From: Methylopila capsulata
Lineage (GTDB): Bacteria > Pseudomonadota > Alphaproteobacteria > Rhizobiales > Methylopilaceae
Length of the DNA: 64,000 nt
Direction of reading: 5' to 3'
NCBI RefSeq assembly: GCF_016907975.1
Contig: NZ_JAFBCY010000003.1
Span: forward strand, 434,001-498,000
Below the pieces are notes generated by a model. It did not search any database. It had not been told where the DNA came from and worked only from the letters and a program-made list of their open reading frames with translations. The position numbers and the translations under genes were made by a program. Below are positions 41,032-52,427 of the stretch, piece after piece; the first letter of the stretch is position 1; each line of letters begins with the position of its first letter.

Positions 41032-42402
41032 TCAATCTCCCCTCTCGGCGAGCGCGCCGTCGATCGCCGTCTCCAGCCGGTCGAGCGCGAGCGCCATCTC
41101 GTCGCGCGTCAGGGTCAGCGGCGGCGTCAGGGTGATGACGTTGCCCATCGTCGTCTTGAACGACAGGCCGAGGTCCAGCGCGCGGTACATGATGTCCTCC
41201 GCAAGCGCCCCGTCAGGATCGGACCCGCCAGTCTTCACCATCTCGACGCCCAGCAGAAGCCCCCTGCCCCGCACGTCGCCCATGACGTCGCGCCGGCTGC
41301 TCATGTCCTTCAGGCGCTCCAGCGCGTAGGCGCCGACGGCCGCGGCGTTCTCGACCAGCCCCTCGTCCTCGATGATCTCGATCGTCGTCAGGGCGGCGCG
41401 CGTCGTGACCGGGTTCTTCTCGTGCGTGTAGTGCCCGAAGGCCCAGTCCTGCGCGACGTCCAGCTCCGGCCGGGCGATCAGCGCCGCGATCGGCAGGATG
41501 CCGCCCCCGAGCGCCTTGCCGGTCACCAGGATGTCGGGCGCGACGCCGTCGTGCTCGCAGGAGAACATGCGGCCGGTCTTGCCGAGCCCGGTCGGGATCT
41601 CGTCGAAGATCAGCAACACGCCGTGGCGGTCGCAGATCGCGCGCACCTCGGCCCAGAAGCCGGGCGGCGCCACGTAGGGCACGGCGCGCGTCGGCTCGGC
41701 GACGAGCGCCGCCACGTCGCTGTCGCGCGACAGCACGTAGTCGATCATCCGGGCGCAGGCCGCCCCGCTCGCCTCGGGCGTCGTGGTCCCATAGGGGCAG
41801 CGGTAGCCGCCGAAGGGCGCGACCTGCAGCGCGCCGGCGACCAGCGGCGCGGCGGGACCTGAGCGGAACAGCATCTCGCCGGACATGGCGCCGGCCCCGA
41901 CGCCCGCGCCGTGGAAGGCGTCCCAGAACGACAGCGTCTTGAACCGGCCGGTCGCGATCCGCGCCATCTTCACCGCCAGCTCGATCGCGTCCGAGCCGCC
42001 GGTGGTGAACAGCACCTTCGAGAGCGTCCCCGGGGTGATCGACCCGAGCTTCTCCGCCAGCAGCGCCGCAGGCTCGCAGGCGTAGCGGCGCGGGGCGAAG
42101 GGCAGCGCGTCCATCTGGTCGGCGATCGCCTTCTTCAGGCGCGGATGGCCGTAGCCGATGTGGTGGACGTTGTTGCCGTGGAAATCCATGTAGCGCCGGC
42201 CCGCGACGTCCTCGATCCAGATCCCCTCCGCCTTGGCGATGGCGTTGAGGCAGGGCGTGGAGACCGACTGGCGGAGGAAGGCGCGCTCGTCGCGGGCGAG
42301 CAGCGTCCGGGTCGGCCCGTCGAGCGCGCCGGCCTGCCAGGCGGCGCGCCGGTTGGTCAGGTTGGTGTCGCTTTCGGACTGGGCGACGAGGCGGGGTTTC
42401 AT
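41032..42402 (-). CDS. pbfA: (R)-1-hydroxy-2-aminoethylphosphonate ammonia-lyase (PbfA-like, class III aminotransferase fold)
   Basis: 456 residues from ATG (MKPRLVAQSESDTN). The PLP fold is complete: TTGGSDAIELAVKMAR (about 133-148), D267 in LIFDEIPTGLGKTG and the Schiff-base K296 in VTGKALGGGILP. The sequence resembles class III aminotransferases. In clusters encoding PhnW, PhnY and PhnA, the closest functional match is PbfA, which eliminates ammonia from (R)-1-hydroxy-2-aminoethylphosphonate to give phosphonoacetaldehyde. It follows the phosphonate ABC permease gene after 17 bp, supporting co-transcription. A plain omega-aminotransferase remains the alternative. Confidence 0.82.
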   Translation of the reverse strand: MKPRLVAQSESDTNLTNRRAAWQAGALDGPTRTLLARDERAFLRQSVSTPCLNAIAKAEGIWIEDVAGRRYMDFHGNNVHHIGYGHPRLKKAIADQMDALPFAPRRYACEPAALLAEKLGSITPGTLSKVLFTTGGSDAIELAVKMARIATGRFKTLSFWDAFHGAGVGAGAMSGEMLFRSGPAAPLVAGALQVAPFGGYRCPYGTTTPEASGAACARMIDYVLSRDSDVAALVAEPTRAVPYVAPPGFWAEVRAICDRHGVLLIFDEIPTGLGKTGRMFSCEHDGVAPDILVTGKALGGGILPIAALIARPELDVAQDWAFGHYTHEKNPVTTRAALTTIEIIEDEGLVENAAAVGAYALERLKDMSSRRDVMGDVRGRGLLLGVEMVKTGGSDPDGALAEDIMYRALDLGLSFKTTMGNVITLTPPLTLTRDEMALALDRLETAIDGALAERGD

Positions 42403-42419
42403 GCTCTTGGCCCTAGCGT

Positions 42420-44135
42420 TCACCGGACGCGCCAGCGCTGCAGCCGGCCGAAGACCAGCGCGTTGAGCGCCACATGCAGCAGCTTTACGCCGATCGCGGT
42501 CGCCATGATCACCGTGCCCATGGCGGCGGCGGAGGCGACGGCGCCGGCCTCGTCCATGTGCACGATCGCGATCGAGGCCAGCTTGGTGCTGGAGCCGTAG
42601 AGGAAGATCACGGCCGAGACCGTCGTCATGGCGTTGACGAAGAGGTAGACGGCGATGTCGAGGATCGCCGGCATGCAGATCGGCGCGGTGACGCGGGAGA
42701 AGGTCCGCCAGAACGGCACCTTGAGCGAGGCCGAGACCGCCTCGAACTCGCGATCGATCTGCTTGAGGCTCGTCAGCGCCGTGATGTGCGCGACCGTGTA
42801 GTAGTGCGCGACCGTGTTGATCACCATCACCACCAGCGTGCCGTAGAGCACGTTGAGCGGGTTCCAGCTCGCGTTGAAGAAGAAGACGTAGCCGAGGCCC
42901 AGCACGAGGCCGGGCACCGCCATCGGCAGCATGGCGAGGAAGTGCGCGAAGCCCCGGAGGCGCGGGAACACGGTGAGCTTCTCGATGAGATAGGCGCCGA
43001 CGAACACGAACGCCGTGCCGATGACCGCGGTGAGGCCGGCGAGCTTCAGCGAATTGACGTAGCCCTCCCAGCCCGTCGGCTCGACGCTGGCGAAGTCGTA
43101 GTTGTTGAGCGTCAGCGACAGGTTGTACGGCCAGTAGCGCACGAACGAGCCCCAGACCGCGACGCCGTAGGTGGCGACGATGGCGGTTCCGACCAGCGCG
43201 ACGAAGGCGAACAGCGACCAGTCCCGCTGGCGGTCGCGCTTCGGAAAGTACGGCGTCGCGCGCGCCGAGAGCAGCGCCGTCTGCCGCTTCTGGGCGCGAC
43301 GGTCCACGAAGAAGGCGGCCACCGCCGGGATCAGCAGCACGAGGCCGACCACCGCGCCCATGGGGAAGTTCTGCTGGCCGACGACCTGGCGGTAGGCGTC
43401 GGTCGCGAGCACGTCGAACTGGCCGCCGATCACCTTCGGCACGCCGAAGTCGGTGATGACGAGGGTGAAGACCACGAAGGCCGCGCTGACGAGGCCGTAG
43501 CGCGCGCCCGGCAAAGTGATGCTCCAGAAGATGCGCCGGCGGGTCGTGCCGAGCGCGTCCGCGGCCTCGCGAAGACGCCCGTCGGACAGCGACAGCGCGG
43601 TGGTGAGGATCAGCAGCGCATGCGGGAAGCTGTAGAGCGCCTCCGCCACCACGATGCCGATCGGCCCGTAGAGCGAGGCGCCCATCATCCAGGACTTGAG
43701 GATGCCCTGGTTGCCGAACACGTAGATCAGCGCCAGCGCCGCCATCAGCGACGGCGCGAAGATCGGCAGCAGGGCGGCGGCGGCGAACAGGCCCTTCAGC
43801 GGCATGCGGCTCCGCGTGAGCGCATAGGCATAGACGAAGGCGAGCGGGATCACGATCGCGGTCGCGAGGCCCGCCACCATCACGCTGTTCACGAGCGAGG
43901 CGACCAGCGTCGGCGAACGGGCGTAGGCCGCGAAGTTCGCGAGGCCGACGAACTGGCCGTCGACGTTCTGCACGCTCTTCGACAGCAGCGTCCACAGCGG
44001 CAGCGCGATGATCAGGATCAGGACGAGGCAGACGACGGCGATGAGCGCGCCCGCGACCTGGGCCTCGCCGAGGCCTGCGCGGCGGAAACGCATGGCCGAG
44101 GCCGTCGCAGGCGCGGAGGTCGCGAGCTCGCTCAC
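42420..44135 (-). CDS. phnU: 2-aminoethylphosphonate ABC transporter permease, two modules in one chain
   Basis: 571 residues with about twelve membrane helices in two homologous halves. Each has a binding-protein-dependent permease EAA loop: [22 protein letters not shown] (about 190-211) and [22 protein letters not shown] (about 470-491). This fused layout (like FbpB/PhnU2-type) means one polypeptide forms the whole channel. It overlaps the ATPase gene by four bases and is followed by pbfA. The cluster supports AEP as substrate; ferric-iron permeases share the fold but not the context. Confidence 0.88.
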   Translation of the reverse strand: MSELATSAPATASAMRFRRAGLGEAQVAGALIAVVCLVLILIIALPLWTLLSKSVQNVDGQFVGLANFAAYARSPTLVASLVNSVMVAGLATAIVIPLAFVYAYALTRSRMPLKGLFAAAALLPIFAPSLMAALALIYVFGNQGILKSWMMGASLYGPIGIVVAEALYSFPHALLILTTALSLSDGRLREAADALGTTRRRIFWSITLPGARYGLVSAAFVVFTLVITDFGVPKVIGGQFDVLATDAYRQVVGQQNFPMGAVVGLVLLIPAVAAFFVDRRAQKRQTALLSARATPYFPKRDRQRDWSLFAFVALVGTAIVATYGVAVWGSFVRYWPYNLSLTLNNYDFASVEPTGWEGYVNSLKLAGLTAVIGTAFVFVGAYLIEKLTVFPRLRGFAHFLAMLPMAVPGLVLGLGYVFFFNASWNPLNVLYGTLVVMVINTVAHYYTVAHITALTSLKQIDREFEAVSASLKVPFWRTFSRVTAPICMPAILDIAVYLFVNAMTTVSAVIFLYGSSTKLASIAIVHMDEAGAVASAAAMGTVIMATAIGVKLLHVALNALVFGRLQRWRVR

Positions 44136-45232
44136 GACGCCGCCGCGGCGAACACGCGCAGCGCCTCCGGCGGGAAGGCGACGGAGCGGACGTCGCCGGT
44201 CGCGACGCCAAGGTCGCGCATGGCGTTGGCGGAGATGTCGGCGGCGATGATCGGAGCGCCGGGCTCGATCGGCGCGAGCTGGGCGCGGCAGAAGGCGCCG
44301 AGAAATGCGAGGTCGCCGACCCGCGCGTCGAACCGGTTCGGCGCGTCGGCCGCGACCCCGCGCGTCTGGACGGCTTCGGGGCGCAGCGCAAGCTTGACCG
44401 GCGTCCCGACCTCAGCGCCGGCGTCCTCCGCCACGATGAAGTCGAGCGCGCCGACCTTGACGCTGCGCGGCCCGGTGACGACCGCGTCGAGGAAGGTCAT
44501 GTGGCCCACGAAGTCGGCCACGAAAGCGGTCTCGGGACGGCGGTAGATCTCCTCGGGCGTGCCCACCTGCTCGATCACGCCGTGGTTCATCACCACGATG
44601 CGGTCCGCCATGGCGAGCGCCTCCTCCTGGTCGTGGGTCACCATGATCGTGGTGACGCCCAGCCGCTGCTGCAGCGCGCGCATTTCGTCCCGCAGCCGCA
44701 CGCGCACCTTGGCGTCGAGCGCCGACAGCGGCTCGTCGAGCAGCAGCAGGCCGGGCGAGGTCGCGAGCGCCCGGGCGAGCGCCACCCGCTGCTGCTGGCC
44801 GCCGGAGAGCTGGCCGGGGAACTTCGTCCCCTGCTCGGGCAGGCCGACAAGCGCCAGCAGCTCCGCCACCCGCGCGTCAATCTCACGTCGCGGGCGCGCG
44901 CGGTTGACGAGGCCGTAGCCGACGTTCTTCGCCACCGTGAGGTTGGGGAACAGCGCGTAGGACTGGAACACGATGCCGAAGTCGCGCTCGGACGGCGGGG
45001 CCTTCGAGACGTCGCGCCCGCCGATGTGGATCGTCCCCTGGTCCTGCGGGTCGAGGCCGGCGATCGCGCGCAGCAGCGTGGTCTTTCCGCAACCCGACGG
45101 CCCAAGGAAGCAGACGAACTCGCCGCGGGCGACGTCGAGATCGACGTCCTTCAGCGCCTGGAACGCGCCGAAGCTCTTGCCCAGCCCCCGCACGCGGAGG
45201 AAGGAGCTTGCGATCGTATCGGCTACGGTCAT
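44132..45232 (-). CDS. phnT: 2-aminoethylphosphonate ABC transporter ATP-binding protein
   Basis: 366 residues from ATG ([14 protein letters not shown]). The upstream in-frame extension runs through a palindromic repeat and was rejected. The ATPase has Walker [10 protein letters not shown] (about 44-52), Q-loop FQSYALFPN, signature [15 protein letters not shown], Walker B LLLLDEP and H-loop [10 protein letters not shown]-terminal TOBE domain (about 285-360) is typical of importers of the spermidine/iron/AEP group. The stop overlaps the permease start. The upstream gap of 177 bp to the binding-protein gene contains two repeat copies. Confidence 0.9.
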   Translation of the reverse strand: MTVADTIASSFLRVRGLGKSFGAFQALKDVDLDVARGEFVCFLGPSGCGKTTLLRAIAGLDPQDQGTIHIGGRDVSKAPPSERDFGIVFQSYALFPNLTVAKNVGYGLVNRARPRREIDARVAELLALVGLPEQGTKFPGQLSGGQQQRVALARALATSPGLLLLDEPLSALDAKVRVRLRDEMRALQQRLGVTTIMVTHDQEEALAMADRIVVMNHGVIEQVGTPEEIYRRPETAFVADFVGHMTFLDAVVTGPRSVKVGALDFIVAEDAGAEVGTPVKLALRPEAVQTRGVAADAPNRFDARVGDLAFLGAFCRAQLAPIEPGAPIIAADISANAMRDLGVATGDVRSVAFPPEALRVFAAAAS

Positions 45233-45276
45233 GGCGGCGGCCCTCTCGAGAGAAGCGCTGGATAGCTCGACCTCAT

Positions 45277-45388
45277 GTCCCGGCCTCGAGCCGGGACCCG
45301 GACCCGCCGACACGGCCGGATGAAGAGCGACGTCGGCGTGTCTTTTTCGGTGACGCCGCGGTTCTGGGTCCCGGCTCAAGGCCGGGAC
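45277..45388. repeat. Two palindromic repeats in opposite orientation (copies 2 and 3)
   Basis: Copy 2: GTCCCGGC (45277-45284), loop CTCGA, GCCGGGAC (45290-45297). Copy 3: GTCCCGGC (45368-45375), loop TCAAG, GCCGGGAC (45381-45388). Both are perfect 8 bp hairpins; the loops show they face opposite ways, like paired REP units. They separate phnS from phnT and could adjust mRNA stability between them. Confidence 0.75.
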
Positions 45389-45409
45389 ACGAGCGCGACG
45401 TTACGCGCC

Positions 45410-46429
45410 TTACTTCTTCGGCGCGGCCTTGGATTCGTAGCGCTTCGACCACTCGGCCAGCACGCGTTCGCGGTTGTCGGCCATCCACGACAGGTCGTTC
45501 TTGATCATCGCCTGCTCGGCGCCCGCCGGATAGTTCGCCGGGATGTTCGCGACGCCGGGATAGGCCACGATCGCGTAGGTTTTGGAGAACAGCGCGTTCG
45601 CGTCCTTGGTCGCGACCCAGTCGGCGATCTTCTTGGTCACGTCGAGGTTCTTGGTGCCCTTGACGATGGCGCTCGCCTCCATCTCCCAGCCGACTCCCTC
45701 CTTCGGCAGGATGACCTCGATCGGGGCGCCCTTGGTCTTCTCGGCGGCGCCGCGCATGTCGAGCGCGAGGCCGATCACGCGCTCGCCGCGGGCGGCCTGA
45801 ACGCACGGAGCGGAGCCGGAATGCAGATAGGCGGCGATGTTGTCATGGAGCCCGTCCATGAACCTCCACCCCTCCTCCTCGCCCATGCTCTGCAGCCAGC
45901 CGGCGACCATGAGGTAGCCGGTGCCGGACGAGGCCGGGTGCGGCATCACGATCTTGCCCTTGAACTCGGGCTTCAACAGGTCCTTCCAGGAGGCGGGCGC
46001 CGCCGCGCCGCCCGCCTCGGCGGTGTTGAAGCAGATCGCGCCGAGGAAGGCGTCCATGCCGGTCCAGGCATAGGGCTCCTTGGGGTCGCGGAAGATCTCC
46101 TTCAGCTGGTCGACGCCGGCCGGCTTGTAGGCTTCCAGCATCCCCGCCTTCTCGAACATCAGCAGGCTCGACGCCGCGAGGCCCACCACCATGTCCGCCC
46201 GCGGATTGTCCTTCTCCGCAAGGAAGCGCGCGGTGATGACGCCGGTGGAATCGCGCACCCACGCGACCTCGGCGTCGGGAACGGCGGCTTCGATCGACTG
46301 CTTGAAGGGGCCGAGCTGGTCGTTCTCCAGCGCGGTGTAGATCGTCACCTTCGTCTTGTCGGCGAACGCGGCGCCGGGCGCCGTTAAAGCAAGAATGGCG
46401 GCAGCGCCGGCCAAGATCCAAGTCTTCAC
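45410..46429 (-). CDS. phnS: 2-aminoethylphosphonate ABC transporter substrate-binding protein
   Basis: 339 residues from a GTG with GGGGA eight bases upstream (a TTG at 46477 gives a longer, less likely form). A signal peptide ends at APGAAFA (about residue 24). The mature protein is a class II, FbpA-like binding protein: KVTIYTALENDQLGPFKQSIEAA, WVRDSTGVITARFLAEKDNPRADMVVGLAASSLLMF, and the terminal segment PAGAEQAMIKNDLSWMADNRERVLAEWSKRYESK. It resembles the PhnS2 group that binds 2-aminoethylphosphonate. Iron-binding tyrosine pairs of FbpA are not apparent. It precedes the ATPase gene in the same operon. Confidence 0.9.
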   Translation of the reverse strand: MKTWILAGAAAILALTAPGAAFADKTKVTIYTALENDQLGPFKQSIEAAVPDAEVAWVRDSTGVITARFLAEKDNPRADMVVGLAASSLLMFEKAGMLEAYKPAGVDQLKEIFRDPKEPYAWTGMDAFLGAICFNTAEAGGAAAPASWKDLLKPEFKGKIVMPHPASSGTGYLMVAGWLQSMGEEEGWRFMDGLHDNIAAYLHSGSAPCVQAARGERVIGLALDMRGAAEKTKGAPIEVILPKEGVGWEMEASAIVKGTKNLDVTKKIADWVATKDANALFSKTYAIVAYPGVANIPANYPAGAEQAMIKNDLSWMADNRERVLAEWSKRYESKAAPKK

Positions 46430-46551
46430 CGCTAATGTCCCCGTCAATGCGCCGCGTTCGCGGCTGTTTTCGATCAACTTACGTCGATATTTTATTCAAC
46501 CTTTGTTGCAGTTATCTGACAAGAACTCTTTTTATTCACAGGCGCCCAAAC

Positions 46552-48003
46552 TTACGCCGTCCAGGGCATCGACCATGTGCGGACGTTTGTGAAGCTCTTC
46601 ATGGCTTCGACCACACCCTCCTTGTAACCGAGGCCGCTGTCCTTGATCCCGCCGAACGGGGACATCTCGATGCGATAGCCCGGGACCTCCCAGACGTTGA
46701 CCGTGCCGACCTCAAGCTCCGCCACGAAGCGGGAGACGTAGTCGAGCCGGTTGGTGCACACGCCCGACGAGAGCCCGTATTCGGTGGAATTCGAGATGCG
46801 GATGACCTCGGCGATATCGTTCGGGCAGCGCACGATCGGGATCACCGGCCCAAAGGTCTCCTCGTGCACCAGCTCGCAGTCGTACGGCACGTTGTCGACG
46901 ACCGTCGGCGCGAACAGCGCGCCCTGGCGCGGCGCGCCGTGCAGGATCTCGGCGCCCTTGGCGACCGCGTCGTTCACGCGGCCCTCGAACTGGATCGCCG
47001 AGCGCTCGTTGATCACCGTGCCGACGTCGGTCGCCGGATCCATCGGGTCGCCGCACTTGAGCTTCCTCGCCTTCTCGACGACGAGCTTCGAGAATTCCTC
47101 GGCGACGCTCTCGACCACGAGGATGCGCTTCACGGCGGTGCAGCGCTGTCCGGAGTTCTTGGTCGCGCCGGTGACGGCGAGCTCCGCCGCCTTGTCGAGG
47201 TCGGCGTCCTCCATCACGATCAGCGGGTCGTTGCCGCCGAGCTCCAGCACGATGCGCTTGTAGCCGGCGGTGTTGGCGATGTGCTTGCCCACCCTTACCG
47301 AGCCCGTGAAGGTGACGAGGTCGGCGTCGGGATCGGTGATCATGGCGTCGCCCATCGTCGACGGGTTGCCGGTGACGACCGACAGCATCTCCGGCGGCAG
47401 GCCCGCCTCGTAGAGCACGTCGGCGAGCGCGAGCGCGGTCAGCGGCGTCAGCTCGGTGGGCTTCAGCACCAGCCGGTTGTTGGTGGCGATCGCCGGCGCG
47501 AGCTTGTGGCTCACCATGTTGAGCGGGTGGTTGAATGGCGTGATCGCCGAGATCACGCCCAGCAGCGGCAGCCGCGTCGTGAAGATTTTTCGCGCTTTGC
47601 CGTTCGGCGAGATGTCGCAGGAGTAGATCTCGCCGTCGTCCTTGATGGTGAGCTGGGCGGCGAACGACCACACGTCGTAAGCGCGGCTCGCCTCGTAGAG
47701 CGAGTCCTTCCAGCAAAGCCCCGCCTCGGCGGTGATCAGCCGGGCGAACTCTTCCCTCCGGTCCCGCAGCAGCTCCGCCGTCTTCTGCAGGATCTGCTGG
47801 CGCTCGTAGCGGGTCAGCGTCGGCTTGAAGGCCTTGGCCTTGGCGAAGGCGTCACGCACGTGCTCCGCCCGCGCCGCGGGGACCGTGCCGACCACCGAGT
47901 TGTCGTAGGGGTTCTTCACCTCGACGACGTCGTCGGTCCGCACGAGCTTGCCCGCGATCCGCATGGTTTCTGCCCGGAAGGGCGGCTTGACGTTGGCGTT
48001 CAT
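46552..48003 (-). CDS. phnY: Phosphonoacetaldehyde dehydrogenase
   Basis: 483 residues, a complete aldehyde dehydrogenase with catalytic C288 ([11 protein letters not shown]) and general base E254 ([10 protein letters not shown]), plus the NAD-binding [13 protein letters not shown] segment. In Sinorhizobium meliloti the PhnY enzyme oxidises phosphonoacetaldehyde to phosphonoacetate in a three-gene pathway with PhnW and PhnA. The same neighbours here, phnA two bases upstream and phnW beyond, make that assignment strong. The 122 bp gap to phnS is relatively AT-rich and may hold an internal promoter. Confidence 0.92.
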   Translation of the reverse strand: MNANVKPPFRAETMRIAGKLVRTDDVVEVKNPYDNSVVGTVPAARAEHVRDAFAKAKAFKPTLTRYERQQILQKTAELLRDRREEFARLITAEAGLCWKDSLYEASRAYDVWSFAAQLTIKDDGEIYSCDISPNGKARKIFTTRLPLLGVISAITPFNHPLNMVSHKLAPAIATNNRLVLKPTELTPLTALALADVLYEAGLPPEMLSVVTGNPSTMGDAMITDPDADLVTFTGSVRVGKHIANTAGYKRIVLELGGNDPLIVMEDADLDKAAELAVTGATKNSGQRCTAVKRILVVESVAEEFSKLVVEKARKLKCGDPMDPATDVGTVINERSAIQFEGRVNDAVAKGAEILHGAPRQGALFAPTVVDNVPYDCELVHEETFGPVIPIVRCPNDIAEVIRISNSTEYGLSSGVCTNRLDYVSRFVAELEVGTVNVWEVPGYRIEMSPFGGIKDSGLGYKEGVVEAMKSFTNVRTWSMPWTA

Positions 48004-48005
48004 GA

Positions 48006-49268
<1,263 letters not shown>

Positions 49269-49280
49269 CTAAACCTCGTC

Positions 49281-49377
49281 ATCCCGGCCGAAGCGAAGCG
49301 TAGAGCCGGGATCGCGCGCCGAAAGAGGCGCCTTGTTCGGATGACGATCCCGGATCGGCCTGACGGCCGTCCGGGAT
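49281..49377. repeat. Two palindromic repeats between phnW and phnA
   Basis: ATCCCGGC (49281-49288) pairs with GCCGGGAT (49305-49312) across an AAGCGAAGC-containing loop. ATCCCGGA (49347-49354) pairs with TCCGGGAT (49370-49377) with a further inner CGGCC/GGCCG pair. This is a different family from the GTCCCGGC repeats. It fills the 133 bp phnW-phnA gap. Confidence 0.65.
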
Positions 49378-49389
49378 GACGCTCTTGAT

Positions 49390-50532
49390 TCACGCCGCCG
49401 ACTTCAGGCCGACGCCCATGTCCTTCAGCACCTCGGCCACCACGCCGACGAAGGCCTTCATGTCCTTCGCGTGCAGGTCGCCGATGCAGCCGATGCGGAA
49501 GCTGTCGGCCACCGTCAGCTTGCCGGGGTAGATCACGTAGCCGCGGTCCTTCAGCGCGTCGTAGAAGCGCTGAAATACGAAGGCCGGATCTTTCGGCATG
49601 TGGAAGGTCACGATGATCGGGGCCTGGCGCGCCTCGGGCAGCAGCGTCTCGAAGCCGAGCGCGCGCATGCCGTCGATCAGGATGCGGGCGTTGTCGGCGT
49701 AACGCTCGCCGCGGCCGGCGACGCCGCCCTCGGCCAAGAACTCCTTAAGCGCCTCGTGAAACGCCACGATGACGTGGATCGGCGGGGTGAAGCGGTACTG
49801 ACCGGTCTTCGAGATCGCCTGATGCTGATCGTGTAGGTCGAGCACCAGCGTAGTGGCGTTGCCCTTGGTCTCCTCCAGCGCCGTCTTCCGGGCCAGCACG
49901 AAGCCGAGGCCCGGCACGCCCTGGATGCACTTGTTCGACGAGGCCGCGACCGCGTCGAAGGCGACCTCGCGGGAATCGAGCGGCAGCGCGCCGAAGGCGC
50001 TCATGGCGTCGATCAGCAGGCGACGGCCGAGCCTTGCGACCAGCGCGGCGATCGCCTCCACCGGGTTGCGGATGCCGCTTGTCGTCTCGCAGTGCACGGC
50101 GAAGACGTGGGTGACAGCGGGATCGGCGGCCAGGATCTGCTCGATCTCCGCGAGGTCCGGCGGCGTGTCCTCAGCCGTCTCGTGCACCACGTTGGCGCGG
50201 CCGGCGACGTCGAGGATCTTCTTGGCGCGCAGGCCGTAGGCGCCGTTCACCAGCACCAGGACCTTGCCCGAACGCGGCACGAAGGTCGTCAGCATGGCCT
50301 CGACCGCGAAGGTGCCGGAGCCCTGCATCGGCACCGTCACGAACTCCGCCTCGCCGTGAATGATCTTCGGCAGGCCCTCAAGCACCGCCCTGTTGATCGC
50401 GATGAAGGCCGCGTCGCGCGAGCCCCAGTCGTGGACCATGGCCTCCTTGACGGCTTTAGAAGTCGTCAGCGGACCGGGGGTCAGCAGCAGCGGGTCGCCG
50501 GTTTCGGATCGGGCGATGGAGGCGGAGGCCAT
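49390..50532 (-). CDS. phnW: 2-aminoethylphosphonate:pyruvate aminotransferase
   Basis: 380 residues of the class V aminotransferase family. N-terminal LLLTPGPLTTSKAVKEAM and HDWGSRD are typical of PhnW. The PLP region has VHCETTSGIRNP, the Asp in LLIDAMSAFGALPLD and the Schiff-base K201 in SSNKCIQGVPG. The end has PGKLTVADSFRIGCIGDL, a PhnW signature. It transfers the amino group of 2-aminoethylphosphonate to pyruvate, making phosphonoacetaldehyde and alanine. It is the first gene of the phn operon and is divergent from the LysR gene, whose product probably controls it. Confidence 0.95.
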   Translation of the reverse strand: MASASIARSETGDPLLLTPGPLTTSKAVKEAMVHDWGSRDAAFIAINRAVLEGLPKIIHGEAEFVTVPMQGSGTFAVEAMLTTFVPRSGKVLVLVNGAYGLRAKKILDVAGRANVVHETAEDTPPDLAEIEQILAADPAVTHVFAVHCETTSGIRNPVEAIAALVARLGRRLLIDAMSAFGALPLDSREVAFDAVAASSNKCIQGVPGLGFVLARKTALEETKGNATTLVLDLHDQHQAISKTGQYRFTPPIHVIVAFHEALKEFLAEGGVAGRGERYADNARILIDGMRALGFETLLPEARQAPIIVTFHMPKDPAFVFQRFYDALKDRGYVIYPGKLTVADSFRIGCIGDLHAKDMKAFVGVVAEVLKDMGVGLKSAA

Positions 50533-50620
50533 AAGCGTCTCGTCCAGCTCGTCGTTGATGACGAGAGGAGGCTAGCCGCTCCGGCTCGAATAGGTCCAAT
50601 ATGGAGTTTGCATCGCACCC

Positions 50621-50635
50621 ATAGACAGGATCTAT
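50621..50635. promoter_or_regulatory. LysR-type T-N11-A inverted repeat
   Basis: ATAGA (50621-50625), CAGGA, TCTAT (50631-50635): a perfect 5 bp inverted repeat containing the T-N11-A core of LysR-type sites. It lies six bases before the LysR start and about 90 bp upstream of phnW, the usual place for an autoregulatory site of a divergent LysR pair. Confidence 0.6.
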
Positions 50636-50640
50636 GCACC

Positions 50641-51507
50641 ATGGCGATCAGTTCCTCGGGGCTCGCCGCCTTCCACGCCGTCGCACAGGCCGAGAGCTTC
50701 ACCAAGGCGGCGCGCGCCCGCAACGTCAGCCAGCCCACCCTGTCGGCGCAGGTGCGGGCGCTGGAGGAGGCCTTCGGCGTCCGCCTGTTCGACCGCGTCG
50801 GGCGCACCGTGAAGCTGACGCCGCTGGGGCAGAGCCTGTTCGTCATCACCGCGCGCCTGTTCGCCGCCGAGGACGAGGCGGAGGCGCTGCTGGCGGGCGT
50901 CCGCACCCTGTCGCGCGGGCACCTGCGGATCGCCGCCGACAGCGCGACGCATGTCATGCCGGCGCTCGGCCGCATCCGCGACCGGCACCCCGGCCTCACC
51001 TTCTCGCTCACCATCGGCAACTCGTCCGACGTGCTGAACCAGCTGATCGACTACGCCGCCGACGTGGCGGTGACGGCCAAGCAGACCTCCGACCCGCGCA
51101 TCCGCAGCGTGCGGCTGAGCGCGGACCGCCTGGTCGGCTTCGTCCGCGCCGACCACGCCTTCGCGGGCCGGCCGGCCGTGCCGATCGAGGCCTTCGTCGG
51201 GCAGGACGTGGTCCTGCGCGAGCGGGGCTCGGTCACCCGCGAGGTGTTCGAGCTGCGGCTGGCGGAGGCGGGGGTGCGGCCCGGCCATCTGCTCGAGGTC
51301 CAGACCCGCGAGGCGGTCCGCGACGCGGTCGCCACCGGCTTCGGCGTCGGCGTGATCTTCGGCGCGGAGTTCCGCGACGGCGAAGGTCTCGCCCGCATCG
51401 AGATCACCGGCGCCGACCTCGCCGTCGCCGAATACGCCGTGTGCCTGGAGGAGCGCCGGCGGATCCCGCTGGTGCGCAGCTTCATGGAGGCGGTGCAGGA
51501 GGGGTGA
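50641..51507 (+). CDS. LysR-family regulator, probable activator of the phn operon
   Basis: 288 residues. The N-terminal helix-turn-helix is complete (AISSSGLAAFHAVAQAESFTKAARARNVSQPTLSAQVRALEEAFGVRLFDRVGRTVKLT, split here by its helices at about 20-40 and 44-60). The C-terminal periplasmic-binding-like effector domain starts with GHLRIAADSATHVMPAL, a phrase seen in regulators of phosphonate catabolism. It is divergent from phnW with a 108 bp gap holding a T-N11-A repeat, the classic arrangement for a LysR activator and its target. The inducer may be AEP itself, so that the operon can work even when phosphate is plentiful; this is inference. Confidence 0.9.
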   Translation: MAISSSGLAAFHAVAQAESFTKAARARNVSQPTLSAQVRALEEAFGVRLFDRVGRTVKLTPLGQSLFVITARLFAAEDEAEALLAGVRTLSRGHLRIAADSATHVMPALGRIRDRHPGLTFSLTIGNSSDVLNQLIDYAADVAVTAKQTSDPRIRSVRLSADRLVGFVRADHAFAGRPAVPIEAFVGQDVVLRERGSVTREVFELRLAEAGVRPGHLLEVQTREAVRDAVATGFGVGVIFGAEFRDGEGLARIEITGADLAVAEYAVCLEERRRIPLVRSFMEAVQEG

Positions 51508-51510
51508 ACG

Positions 51511-52356
51511 TCACCCCACCCGCATCAGCGCCAGCGCCCCGACGATGAGCACGGCGGAGACCGCGCGGCTCCACTGCAGCGGCTCCTTCAGCAGAAGCAC
51601 GGCGATCAGCGCGGCGAACAGCACGGAGGATTCGCGTACCGCCGCGACGAGCGGGATGGGGGCGACGGTCATCGCCCAGATCGCGATCCAGTAGGAGCCG
51701 AGCGACATGGCGCCGCCGGCCAGTCCCTGCGCGAGGTAAGGCCGCATCGGCGCGAGGCCGGCCAGCCCCCGCCGCCACAGCGCGAACAGCAGCAGCGGGA
51801 AGGCGTCGATCACGAACAGCGTCGCGGAATAGGCGTGCGGATCGCCTGATATGCGCGCGCCGACGCCGTCGACCAGCGTGTAGCCGCAGATCATGAGCGC
51901 GGTCAGCCCGGCGTAGCCGAGCGCGACGGGATCGAACGCCGCGCCCTTCCGGCGGCCGAGGATCGAGATCAGCATCACGCCGCAGCCGAGCGTCGCGACG
52001 CCCGCGATCTGCAGCGGCGAGAGGCTCTCGCCCAGCAGCAGCAGGCTCGCGGTGACGGTGAGCAGCGGCGCGCCCCCGCGGGCGATCGGGTAGACTTGGC
52101 TCATGTCGGCCCGCTCGTAGGCCTTGGTGAGCGCGATGTAGTAGCCGAGATGCAGCGCGATCGAGCCCAGCAGCCACGGCCAGGCTTCGAGCTTCGGCGG
52201 CCCGAACGCGATCAGCCCCGGCAGGCCGACAACGCCGGCGCCGGCGGTGACCAGCGTCATCGCGAGGAACGGCTCGATCCGGAGCTTGAGGAACGCGTTC
52301 CAGCCGGCGTGCATGGCGGCCGCCGCGAGCACGGCGAAGAAGACGTGGAGCTCCAT
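51511..52356 (-). CDS. DMT-superfamily (EamA) transporter
   Basis: 281 residues with about ten helices in two EamA halves (GYYIALTKAYERADMSQVYPIARGGAPLLTVTASLLLLGE, then SLGSYWIAIWAMTVAPIPLVAAVRESSVLFAALIAVLLLKE; quoted as helix landmarks near 71-110 and 216-258). EamA proteins export metabolites or take up small molecules; the substrate cannot be told. It follows the FAD/GcvT enzyme on the same strand after 71 bp containing a palindromic repeat, and ends tail to tail with the LysR gene. It may move the amine substrate or product of that enzyme. Confidence 0.85.
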   Translation of the reverse strand: MELHVFFAVLAAAAMHAGWNAFLKLRIEPFLAMTLVTAGAGVVGLPGLIAFGPPKLEAWPWLLGSIALHLGYYIALTKAYERADMSQVYPIARGGAPLLTVTASLLLLGESLSPLQIAGVATLGCGVMLISILGRRKGAAFDPVALGYAGLTALMICGYTLVDGVGARISGDPHAYSATLFVIDAFPLLLFALWRRGLAGLAPMRPYLAQGLAGGAMSLGSYWIAIWAMTVAPIPLVAAVRESSVLFAALIAVLLLKEPLQWSRAVSAVLIVGALALMRVG

Positions 52357-52392
52357 TGCTTACGTCGCTCCCGCCGCGCGGCCGCACGTCTT

Positions 52393-52413
52393 GTCCCGAC
52401 CTTGAGCCGGGAC
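52393..52413. repeat. Palindromic intergenic repeat, copy 4
   Basis: GTCCCGAC (52393-52400), loop CTTGA, GCCGGGAC (52406-52413), one mismatch in the stem. Same family as copies at 40820, 45277 and 45368. Confidence 0.7.
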
Positions 52414-52427
52414 ACGGATCGAGCGGG

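Noticed and set aside
41032-44391. Very long minus-strand open frame continuing upstream of the aminotransferase
   Set aside because: The upstream part runs antiparallel in frame through the permease and ATPase genes and is Arg/Ala-rich; it is a high-GC artefact. The real start is the ATG at 42402.
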